NCBI GenBank assembly: GCA_958296235.1
Contig: OY282457.1
Coordinates: forward strand, 372,001-436,000
Length of the DNA: 64,000 bases
Reading direction: 5' to 3'
DNA from: an uncultured Candidatus Binatia bacterium
GTDB lineage: Bacteria > Desulfobacterota > Binatia > Bin18
A program made the translations under genes and the position numbers. A model generated the notes under the pieces. The model was not told where the DNA came from. It saw nothing but the letters and a program-made list of their open reading frames with translations, and did no database searches. Position 1 is the stretch's first letter, and each line of letters opens with the position of its first letter. Shown here piece after piece: positions 1 to 8,496 of the stretch.

Positions 1-765
1 GGTGTCGCGATTACCGCTCTGGGTCCTGAGGAGAACGCCAGTGTGGTCTCGCTCTTTGAGAAGCTTCAGAACGCGCTGATCGTCATCATCGGTTGGGTGA
101 TGGCTCTGGCTCCGTATGGCGTTGCCGCCCTTGTGGCAGAAGTGATTGGGACGAGTGGCATTAGCGTGCTGACGGCCCTGCTCGTGTATGGCTGCACGGT
201 CGTCCTTGGCTTAGCCATTCATGGCGGCCTTGTGTATGGTGGCCTGGTCCGCCTGATCGGCCGCCTGTCGTGGAGTTCGTTCATGCGTGCCGCCCGCCCG
301 GCTCAACTCATCGCTTTTTCCACTTCTTCTTCGTCAGCTACCCTGCCCGTTTCCATAGAGTGCGCTGAGAAGAATATTGGCGTGAGTAATCCTGTCGCGA
401 GTTTTGTTCTCCCCCTCGGCTCTACCGTGAATATGGACGGAACGGCTCTCTATCAGGGCGTTGCGGCAATTTTTATTGCCCAGGTATTCCAGACCGACCT
501 GTCGTTCGGCAGTCAACTCAGCATTGTGCTGGCCGCAACCATGGCCTCGATTGGCGCCGCGGGTGTTCCTGGAGCCGGGATGATTACCTTGGCCCTCGTC
601 TTGACTTCGACCGGGATTCCGACTGTGGGCCTGGCATTAATCCTCGGCGTCGATCGTATTCTTGATATGTTTCGGACGGCGGTCAATGTCACCGGAGACC
701 TGGCGATCACAACAGTGATGGCCAAGAGCGAAGGCGAACAATTGACGCTCCAATCACCCACATGA
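1..765 (+). CDS. Dicarboxylate/amino acid:cation symporter, C-terminal part
   Basis: The reading frame is open from the first base, so the 5' end lies outside the window and about 254 residues are seen. It belongs to the DAACS/SDF family, inner-membrane carriers that couple uptake of dicarboxylates or acidic amino acids to Na+ or H+. The serine-rich re-entrant loop (SSSSATLP) and the NMDGTALYQ motif of the transport core are both present, followed by the hydrophobic C-terminal helices. The sequence does not settle the substrate (glutamate/aspartate versus C4-dicarboxylate). The next gene starts 16 bases downstream, so co-transcription with the acyl-CoA genes is possible. Confidence 0.9.
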   Translation, partial: GVAITALGPEENASVVSLFEKLQNALIVIIGWVMALAPYGVAALVAEVIGTSGISVLTALLVYGCTVVLGLAIHGGLVYGGLVRLIGRLSWSSFMRAARPAQLIAFSTSSSSATLPVSIECAEKNIGVSNPVASFVLPLGSTVNMDGTALYQGVAAIFIAQVFQTDLSFGSQLSIVLAATMASIGAAGVPGAGMITLALVLTSTGIPTVGLALILGVDRILDMFRTAVNVTGDLAITTVMAKSEGEQLTLQSPT

Positions 766-781
766 CACACATTACATCCCT

Positions 782-1576
782 ATGAGCGAACTCCTTTTCG
801 ATCACACTGACTCGGATGGATCAATTGCAACGGTGACCTTTAACCGGCCCGAGGCCCGCAACGCCCTGACCTGGGATATGTACGCCGCCTTAGAAGAAGC
901 TTGCGATATCGTTGACCGGGACGACACCATCAAAGTACTCATCCTGCAGGGGGCTGGAGACAAAGCCTTTGTCTCAGGTACGGACATCAGCCAGTTTACT
1001 TCGTTCAAGGAAGACACAGACGCGATTGAATACGAGCGTAAACTCGAACGCCTGATTAGTCGCCTCGAAACCGTCAAAAAGCCGGTTATTGCCGCCATTC
1101 AAGGCGTTGCCGTTGGGGCGGGGGCGGCTTTGGCCCTGGCGAGTGACCTGCGCTATTGTACCCCGGAGAGCCGGCTAGGGTTTCCCATTGCCCGCACCTT
1201 GGGAAACTGTCTGACCGTGGCTATCCACTCCCGTATTGTTGACGCCATAGGTCCGGCAAGGACGAAGGAGCTGATGTTTCGTGCCAGACTGGTCGGAGCC
1301 CAGGAGGCGTTGCAACTCGGTCTGGTCAATGAGATTTTTGAAGCCGACCAGCTTGACCGTCAGGTTCGTCAGATAGCCGAGGAAATATCTCAGAACGCTC
1401 CCCTGACCCTCCAGGTCACCAAAGAAGCTATTCGGCGCTTACAACACTACAGGCGTGCGGTCGGCGAGGATATTTTGGGAGAAGATTTGGTGGTCCGCGC
1501 CTATATGAGTGAGGATTTTCGTGAGGGCGTGGCCGCGTTCCTGGCCAAGCGGCCGCCCCATTTTCGGGGGCGGTAG
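782..1576 (+). CDS. Enoyl-CoA hydratase/isomerase family (crotonase-fold) protein
   Basis: A 264-residue crotonase-superfamily protein of usual length, acting on a cytoplasmic acyl-CoA thioester. The oxyanion-hole strands are recognisable around residues 62-72 (AFVSGTDISQF) and 108-124 (GVAVGAGAALALASDLR), followed by the SRLGFP segment. The two glutamates that hydrate the double bond in classical enoyl-CoA hydratase are not at their usual places: the first lies in GAGAALAL and the second in the FPIARTLG stretch, and both are replaced by non-acidic residues. It may therefore be an isomerase, hydrolase or decarboxylase type rather than a hydratase. It is followed 83 bases later by a CoA-transferase, which fits an acyl-CoA or carnitine-like pathway. 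The start has only a weak ribosome-binding site. Confidence 0.85.
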   Translation: MSELLFDHTDSDGSIATVTFNRPEARNALTWDMYAALEEACDIVDRDDTIKVLILQGAGDKAFVSGTDISQFTSFKEDTDAIEYERKLERLISRLETVKKPVIAAIQGVAVGAGAALALASDLRYCTPESRLGFPIARTLGNCLTVAIHSRIVDAIGPARTKELMFRARLVGAQEALQLGLVNEIFEADQLDRQVRQIAEEISQNAPLTLQVTKEAIRRLQHYRRAVGEDILGEDLVVRAYMSEDFREGVAAFLAKRPPHFRGR

Positions 1577-1659
1577 AAAGCGCCTGTACCCAGGCCCATG
1601 CAAAAACAGCGCGGGCAACAGCCCGCCCGGACTGCGCAGGCAGTAAAATGGAGAAACCG

Positions 1660-2796
1660 ATGCCGCTCTCGGGAGTAAAAATTGTTGAGGTTGGCATGAA
1701 CCTGGCCGGTCCCTTAGCTGGCGCTATTCTGGCCGACCTCGGCGCTGACGTGATTAAAGTCGAGCGGCCTGAAACCGGCGATGACGCCAGGGCGTGGGGG
1801 CCGCCGTTTGTCGATGACACCTCCCTACCCTTTCATAATATGAACCGCAACAAACGCTCAGTTGTGATCGACTTCAAAGACGCGGCAGACATGGAACGAC
1901 TGTATCAACTCATCGAACAGGCCGATGTCTTTCTCCACAATCTCCGCCCTGGTGTGGCCGAGCAGGTTGGACTGGAAGCAGACCTCCTCCTGTCTCGCAA
2001 CCCCGCACTTGTCTATTGTGGTGTGACAGCCTTTGGGCATACCGGGCCGCTCAAAAATAAGCCCGGCTACGAAGTGCTGCTGCAAGCCTTCGGCGGGCTG
2101 ATGAGTATGACCGGCCAGGAAAACGGTCCGCCAGTACGGATGGGGACATCAGTCGTCGATTATGGCACCGGCATGTGGACAACCATTGCCGCGCTGGCAG
2201 CTCTCCGCAAACGAGATACGACTGGTCGCGGCTGCGTGATTACAACATCACTTTTTGAGACGGCTGTCTTCTATGTCAGCACGGCGCTGATCCAATATAA
2301 GAAGACCGGCAAAGCGCCCGCTCGCCATGCAACCGGCAGTCCTCGTCAGGTTGCCTTCGGTGCCTTTGAAACGCAGAACGGCCCCCTGGTCCTCGGCGTC
2401 GCCAATAGTCGGCTGTTTTGCAAACTCGCCAAAGCCCTTGGCCGCGACGAGTGGGTAACCGATTCCCGCTATCAAACGAATGCCAGCCGTATGGAGCATC
2501 GGGATTATCTTATACAGGAAATCGCCGCACATATGGTCCAGGAAACCAAAGAGACGTGGATGGAGCGTCTGGAAGCGACAGGCGTTCCGTGCGCCCCGAT
2601 TCTGACTATTCCTGAAGTCATTGCCCAACCCCAAACCCAGGCTATGGATATGATTCGTCAGATGCCCGGCGCTGCTCTTGAGGTCATGGGCTTACCCTTT
2701 TCGATTGACGGGCAACGGCCCGATTTTCGGTCTCGCGCTCCACAGCTAGGCGAGCATACGGATGAAGTATTCAACCCTGAGCGCTCTGAAAAATAA
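1660..2796 (+). CDS. CaiB/BaiF family CoA-transferase
   Basis: Class III CoA-transferase of about 378 residues. The N-terminal SGVKIVEVGMNLAGPLAGAILADLGADVIKVE segment (split here as SGVKIVEVGMNLAGP and LADLGADVIKVE) is diagnostic, and the catalytic aspartate is expected in VVDYGTGMWTT near residue 166. The family moves CoA between organic acids through an enzyme-aspartyl anhydride; the acids are unknown here. The frame also has an ATG at 1648, but GGAG at 1651-1654 is well spaced for the ATG at 1660. Together with the crotonase it could form a small acyl-CoA module. A second paralogue lies at 62.1-63.4 kb. Confidence 0.88.
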   Translation: MPLSGVKIVEVGMNLAGPLAGAILADLGADVIKVERPETGDDARAWGPPFVDDTSLPFHNMNRNKRSVVIDFKDAADMERLYQLIEQADVFLHNLRPGVAEQVGLEADLLLSRNPALVYCGVTAFGHTGPLKNKPGYEVLLQAFGGLMSMTGQENGPPVRMGTSVVDYGTGMWTTIAALAALRKRDTTGRGCVITTSLFETAVFYVSTALIQYKKTGKAPARHATGSPRQVAFGAFETQNGPLVLGVANSRLFCKLAKALGRDEWVTDSRYQTNASRMEHRDYLIQEIAAHMVQETKETWMERLEATGVPCAPILTIPEVIAQPQTQAMDMIRQMPGAALEVMGLPFSIDGQRPDFRSRAPQLGEHTDEVFNPERSEK

Positions 2797-2804
2797 CGGC
2801 GTTT

Positions 2805-2844
2805 CCCCTGAAATATCGCCTATGGCTGCTGAGCATTTCAGGGG
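2805..2844 (+). terminator. Perfect 10-bp hairpin after CoA-transferase gene
   Basis: CCCCTGAAAT (2805-2814) and ATTTCAGGGG (2835-2844) are perfect inverted arms around a 20-base loop, just after the stop codon at 2796. There is no long T-run, so this is a probable but not classical transcription end. Confidence 0.45.
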
Positions 2845-2906
2845 GTCTTGCCGATTCTTATAAAATCAGCGCATATAGGAGAAAATACACAGAGAAGGGG
2901 TAACAC

Positions 2907-3119
2907 ATGTCAGATCCTGACCAACCGCTATCATCTTCGGGCACGCAGGAAGACCCGGCTGAACGCTTAGTCCAACATCTCTTGCGCCAGCCGCATGACC
3001 TGGTTGATGCACGACGCTTGTTCCAACGCTTTCGTGTCACCACGCGGGAGTTCCAGCGCGCCCTCCGTCAATTTGAAGACTTACGTCCCACGGGAGATAT
3101 CCCACCCCAACCTGCATAG
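2907..3119 (+). CDS. Small hypothetical protein (70 aa)
   Basis: A 70-residue basic protein with no signal peptide or membrane segment and no family I recognise. A purine-rich AGAAGGGG sits about 7 bases before the ATG, which supports translation. The middle part (residues about 18-58: RLVQHLLRQPHDLVDARRLF and following) looks helical with many Arg and Leu residues, resembling a small helix-turn-helix or protein-binding domain. It stands alone between the hairpin at 2805-2844 and the VOC gene. A frame on the opposite strand is less convincing because it lacks a ribosome-binding site. Confidence 0.5.
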   Translation: MSDPDQPLSSSGTQEDPAERLVQHLLRQPHDLVDARRLFQRFRVTTREFQRALRQFEDLRPTGDIPPQPA

Positions 3120-3330
3120 TTGTTACGCATTTGGCCCTGCTTGCCCAACTCGCCCGGAGAGTACGGCGCAACGAGGGGAAGTCGGCGCCGAAATATCCTC
3201 TCGGCCTCAAACTCTGTAGCATTTTTTATCTTGGCTGTGACCGACAACGACCCCTCACATCTGGAGCCTAGATCCGCGTCCAAAGCTTCTGATATGCGTC
3301 CCAGGTGAAGACAAAAAATAGGAAATCGTC

Positions 3331-3783
3331 ATGGTTGAAGTGAACGGTATTGCGCATATTATTCTGACGGTCAGCCGGTTCGAGGAATGCCGGACATTCT
3401 ATAAAAAACTGCTGCCGTTTCTTGGTCTCCGACTCGTCTTTGACGGCGAGGACATGTGCTACCATGTGGGCGCCCGGACGGGTGTTGGCATTCAGCGCTG
3501 CGACCCTGAGCATCAAGGCGAGCGTTTCACCCAAACCCGCGCCGGGCTGCACCATTTCTGTTTTCGCGCCCGTTCCACGCAGGATGTCGATCAGGTCTAT
3601 GACGTGTTGAAAGAGCTCAACGCGACCATCGTTACTCCACCCCAAGAAGGCCCGTGGGCGCCGGGCTACTACTCGGTCTTATTTGAAGACCCGGACGGCA
3701 TCCGGGTCGAGGTGAATTATGTTCCGGGCAAGGGCGTATTAGCCAAAGACGCCGGGTTTAATCCGAGCGGAGACTATCAGTAA
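3331..3783 (+). CDS. VOC (glyoxalase/extradiol dioxygenase fold) family protein
   Basis: A 150-residue vicinal-oxygen-chelate protein. Two beta-alpha-beta-beta-beta units are visible: GIAHIILTVSRFEECRTFY at the start and GLHHFCFRARSTQDVDQVY in the second half, ending with the typical FEDPDGIRVEVNYVPG. The paired histidines (residue 9 and the LHHF segment) and the glutamate of RVEVNY are the usual metal ligands. Members include glyoxalase I, epimerases and dioxygenases, and this one cannot be assigned a substrate. Its end overlaps the end of the convergent FAD gene by 7 bases. Confidence 0.85.
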   Translation: MVEVNGIAHIILTVSRFEECRTFYKKLLPFLGLRLVFDGEDMCYHVGARTGVGIQRCDPEHQGERFTQTRAGLHHFCFRARSTQDVDQVYDVLKELNATIVTPPQEGPWAPGYYSVLFEDPDGIRVEVNYVPGKGVLAKDAGFNPSGDYQ

Positions 3784-5189
3784 GCCTGTCGAGCGGCTTC
3801 CCGTCCCGCAATGCGCCCAAACACGGCACCGCGTAAAACCGATGTCGCGCCCATATAGTTGTAGTAATACAACTCGCCCATAGGCTCGCCGGCGACGTAG
3901 AGGCCGGGGATGGCGCGGCCCGTAGAGTGGATGACTTCGGCTTTCGGGTTGGATTTGAGGCCGCCGAAGGTGAAAGTAATGCCCCCAGTCACGGGATAGG
4001 CAAGATAGGGCGGCCTGTCGAGCGGACGCGCCCAGTTGGTCTTGTTGACGACCAAGCCCTGCGTAGCCAGGCCGTCGAGTGTGAGCGGATCAAACGTCCC
4101 GGCTTGGCAGGCGGCGTTGTATTCCTCAATGGTGCGCTCCAGGCGGTCGCCTGGCACTTTGAGGCGGGCGGCTAACTCCTGAATACTCGGTGCTTCAAAC
4201 GCCTCCTCTTCTGTCCGAATCGCCCGTTTCCAGGCTTGCGGGTCTTCAGAACGCGGTTTGTTGTCAAAGACATTAAAGGCCACCCCGCTTTTATGCGCCA
4301 TAATAGCCTTACTGAATTTCACATAGGTCTGATCGCGAAAGTCTTCCCCTTCATCAATAAAGCGTTCACCATCTTCATCAATAAAGAGGCCAAGTTGAAA
4401 GATGTAGATCGCCGTCACCCCACACTCAAAAGGCGTGGAACGCGCATCAAGCACGGCAGAGTGGAAATCTCCCCATTGGCCGGCCGGCATCGCCCCGATT
4501 GCCAGGGCCATCCGCAGCCCATCGCCAGTATTGTAGCGGCTGCCGCGCAGAATGAGCCCGTCCATATGCCGCCCGAGATACCGCACCCGCATTTCCGGGT
4601 TGGCTTCAAAACCGCCGCAGGCAATGGCCACCCCACCACGCGCTTTAATATCGGTATAGCCCTCGGGCTCGAGCGCGCGCACACCAACCACGCGGCCATT
4701 ACGGCTGGTGAGGAGTGTTTCCGCGGCAGTCTCATATGCAATATGCACCCCACCCCGCTCCAGATGTTTATAGAGGGTATCGACCAGTTGCCAGCCGCCG
4801 CCCACGGGCTGACGTCGATAGCCGGCGACATGGGGATAGCCCTTTTCCCATTCAATCCCCATCCCGGTCAGCCAATCGGCGACATCAGCCGCGTTATCCA
4901 CCACGACCTGCACTAACTCTTTGTTCGCCCGCCCACGCGAAACCCGCATAAAAGCGTCAAAGAAATCCTCTTTGGTCTGTCGAGTGGGACAGTACTCATC
5001 CGCTTCGTGAGGATAGCGGATTTGGGCATCGGCAATCGCAGAGTTCCCACCCCGTTGCAGCTTGGGGGCCTTTTCGAGCAGGATGACTTCAGCGCCTGCG
5101 TTCATCGCGCTGATGGCTGCTGAAAGACCGGCAATACCGCCCCCGATGACCACGACGTCGCAATCGATTTCAGGGATAGATTCGGGCAT
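3777..5189 (-). CDS. FAD-dependent oxidoreductase (fumarate reductase/tricarballylate dehydrogenase flavoprotein family)
   Basis: A 470-residue soluble flavoprotein. The FAD-binding Rossmann motif is at the N-terminus (VVVIGGGIAGLSAAISA), followed by RGGNSAIADAQIRY. The C-terminus carries the family's GLYVAGEPMGELYYYNYMGATSVLRGAVFGRIAG signature (seen as GLYVAGEP, YNYMGATS and GAVFGRIAG). The relatives are TcuA-type tricarballylate dehydrogenase and FRD/SDH flavoproteins, which reduce or form C=C bonds next to carboxylates. It is the last gene of a leftward group of ferredoxin-like, AOR, MoaD and FAD protein, so it may exchange electrons with the tungsten enzyme; that link is inference. The ATG at 5189 begins a clean N-terminus. 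Confidence 0.87.
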   Translation of the reverse strand: MPESIPEIDCDVVVIGGGIAGLSAAISAMNAGAEVILLEKAPKLQRGGNSAIADAQIRYPHEADEYCPTRQTKEDFFDAFMRVSRGRANKELVQVVVDNAADVADWLTGMGIEWEKGYPHVAGYRRQPVGGGWQLVDTLYKHLERGGVHIAYETAAETLLTSRNGRVVGVRALEPEGYTDIKARGGVAIACGGFEANPEMRVRYLGRHMDGLILRGSRYNTGDGLRMALAIGAMPAGQWGDFHSAVLDARSTPFECGVTAIYIFQLGLFIDEDGERFIDEGEDFRDQTYVKFSKAIMAHKSGVAFNVFDNKPRSEDPQAWKRAIRTEEEAFEAPSIQELAARLKVPGDRLERTIEEYNAACQAGTFDPLTLDGLATQGLVVNKTNWARPLDRPPYLAYPVTGGITFTFGGLKSNPKAEVIHSTGRAIPGLYVAGEPMGELYYYNYMGATSVLRGAVFGRIAGREAARQAY

Positions 5190-5226
5190 ATGCTTCTATT
5201 TTTCTTGGCAGGTCGCACAAAAACGC

Positions 5227-5250
5227 AGGGGCGCAGCATGCTGCGCCCCT
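5227..5250. repeat. 24-bp perfect palindrome (interspersed hairpin)
   Basis: Bases 5227-5250 read AGGGGCGCAGCA followed by its exact reverse complement. It lies in the gap between moaD and the FAD gene, so it could attenuate or separate the two leftward transcripts. A similar GGGGCGC hairpin lies at 29283-29306, suggesting a dispersed intergenic element. Confidence 0.7.
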
Positions 5251-5291
5251 ATACCCATCCTGAACTGCGGCTACTCATCCTCAGGGGTCGT

Positions 5292-5573
5292 CTAGCCTCC
5301 GGCAATACCGACCATGAAGGAAACAGTTTCCCCGTCCGCCAGAATATCGTCAATAAAGAGCCGCCGTCCGCTGGAATCAATGAACAGCGTCCCGTTCGTA
5401 TTCAGGTCCTGCGTATTGGGATCAATAAGCAGCGCCTGCATTTGCGGCCCATATTTATCGGTCAGCATCTGCGCCAACTCTGCCATATTGGCCTGTTCGA
5501 GTTGGATGGTCTCACTCGTGGTCTGGGTAATTTCCTTAAAACGAGCGGTGTACTCTGCCTGAACCGTAATCAC
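5292..5573 (-). CDS. MoaD/ThiS-family sulfur carrier for the AOR
   Basis: About 93 residues from a GTG start at 5573, with AAGGA well placed upstream; the frame is open further but would give an atypically long protein. The C-terminus ends in a diglycine (VGIAGG), which is thiocarboxylated in MoaD so that it donates sulfur to molybdopterin. The LFIDDILADGETVSFMVGIAGG region (LFIDDILADG, then VSFMVGIAGG) matches the ubiquitin-fold end of the family. A MoaD copy beside an AOR gene is a common arrangement, since tungsten enzymes need bis-molybdopterin. It lies 75 bases after the AOR stop codon on the same strand. Confidence 0.8.
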   Translation of the reverse strand: MITVQAEYTARFKEITQTTSETIQLEQANMAELAQMLTDKYGPQMQALLIDPNTQDLNTNGTLFIDSSGRRLFIDDILADGETVSFMVGIAGG

Positions 5574-5648
5574 GTCCTGTTCCTTTCCACAAAAGAGCAA
5601 ACGTATCCTTAATAGAGATGCAATGCCGGACACGTTTGTTCTTTTCAA

Positions 5649-7679
5649 TCAGTCCGGAATGCCGGGGTCATCCGCGATCTTTACATCCACATGGACCGCG
5701 CGGTCGGCGCGACGTTCGCCAGCCAGAGCGTTGTCCGCGGCCAGCACATCGGCGACCTCTTCCAGTTCCAGCTCTTGCATACGTTCACGCGTTTGCAGTC
5801 CGGTTTCTTTATCCCAGCCGCGCCATTCGTAATACTCGTCGAGCACGTAGTCGAACATATCACCGGCCACCCGGCCCTTATTCGGCCCTTCTGGGCAGGG
5901 CTCGTGCATCCAGCGCTCGCAGATCGTATCGTGCTCACGTCGCATTCCCAGGCGAGAGTTAAAGGCTTTTTCCAGGTTGCAGATACGCTCGCCGTCGCGC
6001 ATCCGTTCCTCTTTGGTCTTATCGATTCCGGTGACTTCGGTGTAGACTTCCCCGTAATAGCTTTCGGGGGCATAGCCCAAAGGATCAAGCATCCAGTGGA
6101 ACATGCACACGCCATACGAGTTAATGAGTGCGACCTGATTTTCAATCAGAGCCGTACTCGCCCCTTTGAGTTCCGGGACAGTCGGATCGCCAGCTTCGGT
6201 TCTACCGTTGAAATATGCCTTGGATAAGTCTCTCCGCTGGAATTTCTCGATCAGGCCTATGCCCTTGAGGTGGTCCGCGCCGCGAGAGGCCACAGCCATA
6301 TTATTCATCCAGGTTGGGAAGGGACGCATTTCTTCAGTGAAGCTCGCCCCGCCCTTGCCGTAGATGGCATACTTCATGAAATTCTGGCCCTGTTGTTCCG
6401 AGTAGCGCAGGGCGCCGTGATAGGCCCCGTCGCGGAAGAGCCACCCGAACGGATTCCGCTGAAAAACCACATCCTCAACCAGGGTTTCGATGTCTTCCAT
6501 CCGTCCCCATTCCAGACTTTGGGAGCGGCCGAAAAGTTCTTCCACGTCACGGTCGGAGATAATCTCGCGCTGCTTGAGTTCCATGAGGAAGCTGATGGAG
6601 CAGCACAAGTCCTGGTTATCGATTCCGTAGTCGTTGGTAATTTTACCCCAGTGCGCCACCTCGGCCCAGTCGCGTACGTCGAGGGCGCCGGCACTGCTGG
6701 CCGTGGTCAGATATTCCGGGTGCCGGAAGGTCTCACCCACATATTTCTGGGCTTTGTCTGACTCATGCCCTTCGATTTTATAGCGACCATCACAGGCGAT
6801 ATAACAGTCAGACGAACACACCTCCGAGTATTTATGGTATTTTTTGACCCAGTTATCGGAGCGGACTTCTTCGCCCCGGAACTGCGTCCCCTGGTTATTG
6901 CGCCAGAAATTGCCCCCGATGCGTTGATACATTTCAACCGCACCCATGGTTCCCCGCCGCTTAAAGCCGTAGGCGGCTTCGTTGGCGTCGAGCTTTTGAC
7001 GAAAGCCGTCCGACCATTCGAGCAGACCGGCCGGGTTGTCAACTTTAATCCCCTGCGTCCCTTGGGTGACAATGGCTTTCAGATTCTTGGAGCCCATGAC
7101 ACCACCGCCCCCGCAGCGGGCATGAATCCGCCATCCATCCGAGACCACGCCGGCAATACCGACCTGATTTTCACCCGCCTGACCAATGGACAGGGTGTAG
7201 GCTTCAGAGGGGTAGTCGCCCAACTCTTTTCTGAGTGTATTATGCGTTTCCGCACTGTCTTTTCCCCATAAATGGGTCGCATCGCAGATGGTGACTTCTC
7301 CATTACAAATATGGATATACACCGGCTTGGGCGCTTTACCCGTCACCACAATATAGTCATAGCCGCTGAAGCGGACCACATAGGGAAACTTGCCCCCACC
7401 GGTTGAGTCGCCGAAAGAACCGTAACAGGGGCTCTTGAACGTCAGCCGGCCCTTGACCCCAATGCCGGACCCCACACCAGCCAAGGGACCGACCCCGAAA
7501 ATCAGGACGTTTTCGGGGCTGCGCGGGTCGCACATGATATCGTGCTTGAGGAAATGCTCCCACAAGAGCCAATCGTTAATCCCCGAACCACCGACCCAGC
7601 GTTCAAACATGGAGTGCGGGAGTATTTCACGCTGGATTTTACCGGTTGACAAATCTACTCGTAACAGTCCGCTTTCCAT
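5649..7679 (-). CDS. Aldehyde:ferredoxin oxidoreductase family (tungsten-pterin) protein
   Basis: A 676-residue AOR-family enzyme. The N-terminal LLRVDLSTGKI and GVGPLAGVGSGIGVKGR segments and RCGGGGVMGSKNLKAIV near 188-204 bind the tungsten bis-pterin. The [4Fe-4S] cysteines are probably C288, C292 and C296, with C526 in NSYGVC as fourth ligand. The first spacing is CxxxC rather than the CxxC of Pyrococcus AOR. The family oxidises aldehydes to acids with ferredoxin, and some members reduce acids or aromatic acyl-CoAs. The Fe-S gene directly upstream suggests a two-subunit enzyme. A strong AAGGAGG precedes the ATG. The aldehyde role is family inference. Confidence 0.9.
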   Translation of the reverse strand: MESGLLRVDLSTGKIQREILPHSMFERWVGGSGINDWLLWEHFLKHDIMCDPRSPENVLIFGVGPLAGVGSGIGVKGRLTFKSPCYGSFGDSTGGGKFPYVVRFSGYDYIVVTGKAPKPVYIHICNGEVTICDATHLWGKDSAETHNTLRKELGDYPSEAYTLSIGQAGENQVGIAGVVSDGWRIHARCGGGGVMGSKNLKAIVTQGTQGIKVDNPAGLLEWSDGFRQKLDANEAAYGFKRRGTMGAVEMYQRIGGNFWRNNQGTQFRGEEVRSDNWVKKYHKYSEVCSSDCYIACDGRYKIEGHESDKAQKYVGETFRHPEYLTTASSAGALDVRDWAEVAHWGKITNDYGIDNQDLCCSISFLMELKQREIISDRDVEELFGRSQSLEWGRMEDIETLVEDVVFQRNPFGWLFRDGAYHGALRYSEQQGQNFMKYAIYGKGGASFTEEMRPFPTWMNNMAVASRGADHLKGIGLIEKFQRRDLSKAYFNGRTEAGDPTVPELKGASTALIENQVALINSYGVCMFHWMLDPLGYAPESYYGEVYTEVTGIDKTKEERMRDGERICNLEKAFNSRLGMRREHDTICERWMHEPCPEGPNKGRVAGDMFDYVLDEYYEWRGWDKETGLQTRERMQELELEEVADVLAADNALAGERRADRAVHVDVKIADDPGIPD

Positions 7680-7720
7680 GAGATTGCCTCCTTACCGTCC
7701 TTTCGCATCAGCGCATACAT

Positions 7721-8371
7721 TTACGCCGCAGAGCTGACTTTTCCCTTTGATAACATGGCCTGCATGATACCAACTTCATCTCTCGCTTCGGGCTTTTGGC
7801 GTAAAATTTGACCGAAGGCCGCCTTCTCTTCATAGAAAAGAACCGGCATGCGGGAGTATTGTTTGCCCGCGTTGAGCATCTCGGGTCGCGTAGAGCAGGC
7901 TTTTACACAGGCCGGGTCCCCACCGCATAGATCGCATTTGAGCAGCTCACCAGTTGGCGCAACAAAGACCGTGTCAAACGGACAACCGGGAACGCATTCC
8001 ATACACTGAATACATTTGTCCTGGTCAATCACCGCCGCCTGGGTCTTGGGATCATAATAGAACGCATCCGTCGGACAGACTTCGGCGCACGGGGGTGGAT
8101 TGGCGCAATGATGACAGATGGCCGGCATAAACCCGAAGCCATCTTTCGAGACGCGCGAGACCTGGGGCGCGTGATCGATTTTAATGCGCGTCCAGACCGG
8201 GTTCAGCTCCCCTTCCGGTGAGTGGATCAACGAGCACGCCACCTCACACATTTTACAGTCAGTACACAGGTTTTGGAGCGCAAAGAGTTTGGTCGGGACA
8301 TTGGGGACATCGTCTCCGGGCGAGTACCATACCTCCCCGTTGACGAGTTCTTTTTGTCTGGTTTCCTGCAT
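7721..8371 (-). CDS. 4Fe-4S ferredoxin-type electron-transfer subunit
   Basis: About 216 residues with four cysteine groups: CTDCKMCEVAC, CHHCANPPPCAEVCP, CIQCMECVPGCP and CDLCGGDPACVKAC. This resembles the four-cluster subunits (DmsB/HycB type) that carry electrons for pterin enzymes. No signal peptide or twin-arginine motif is seen, so it is probably cytoplasmic. The gene ends 41 bases before the AOR start and is presumably its electron-transfer partner. I chose the ATG at 8371, preceded by AAGGAGGG, over an ATG 33 bases further out that lacks one. Confidence 0.85.
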   Translation of the reverse strand: MQETRQKELVNGEVWYSPGDDVPNVPTKLFALQNLCTDCKMCEVACSLIHSPEGELNPVWTRIKIDHAPQVSRVSKDGFGFMPAICHHCANPPPCAEVCPTDAFYYDPKTQAAVIDQDKCIQCMECVPGCPFDTVFVAPTGELLKCDLCGGDPACVKACSTRPEMLNAGKQYSRMPVLFYEEKAAFGQILRQKPEARDEVGIMQAMLSKGKVSSAA

Positions 8372-8496
8372 AAGGATACGCACCCTCCTTGATGAAGGCT
8401 GCATGCTATGCCCGATGCGGTTTGCCTGTCAAGCCAAAACCCCGTAAATAAATATGACCAGCACGCGCTGGAGAGTCCAGCCTGGAAGGAAGCAGC

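Noticed and set aside
4236-4916. Rightward 226-codon frame inside the FAD oxidoreductase gene
   Set aside because: Shadow of the conserved flavoprotein frame; no start signal.
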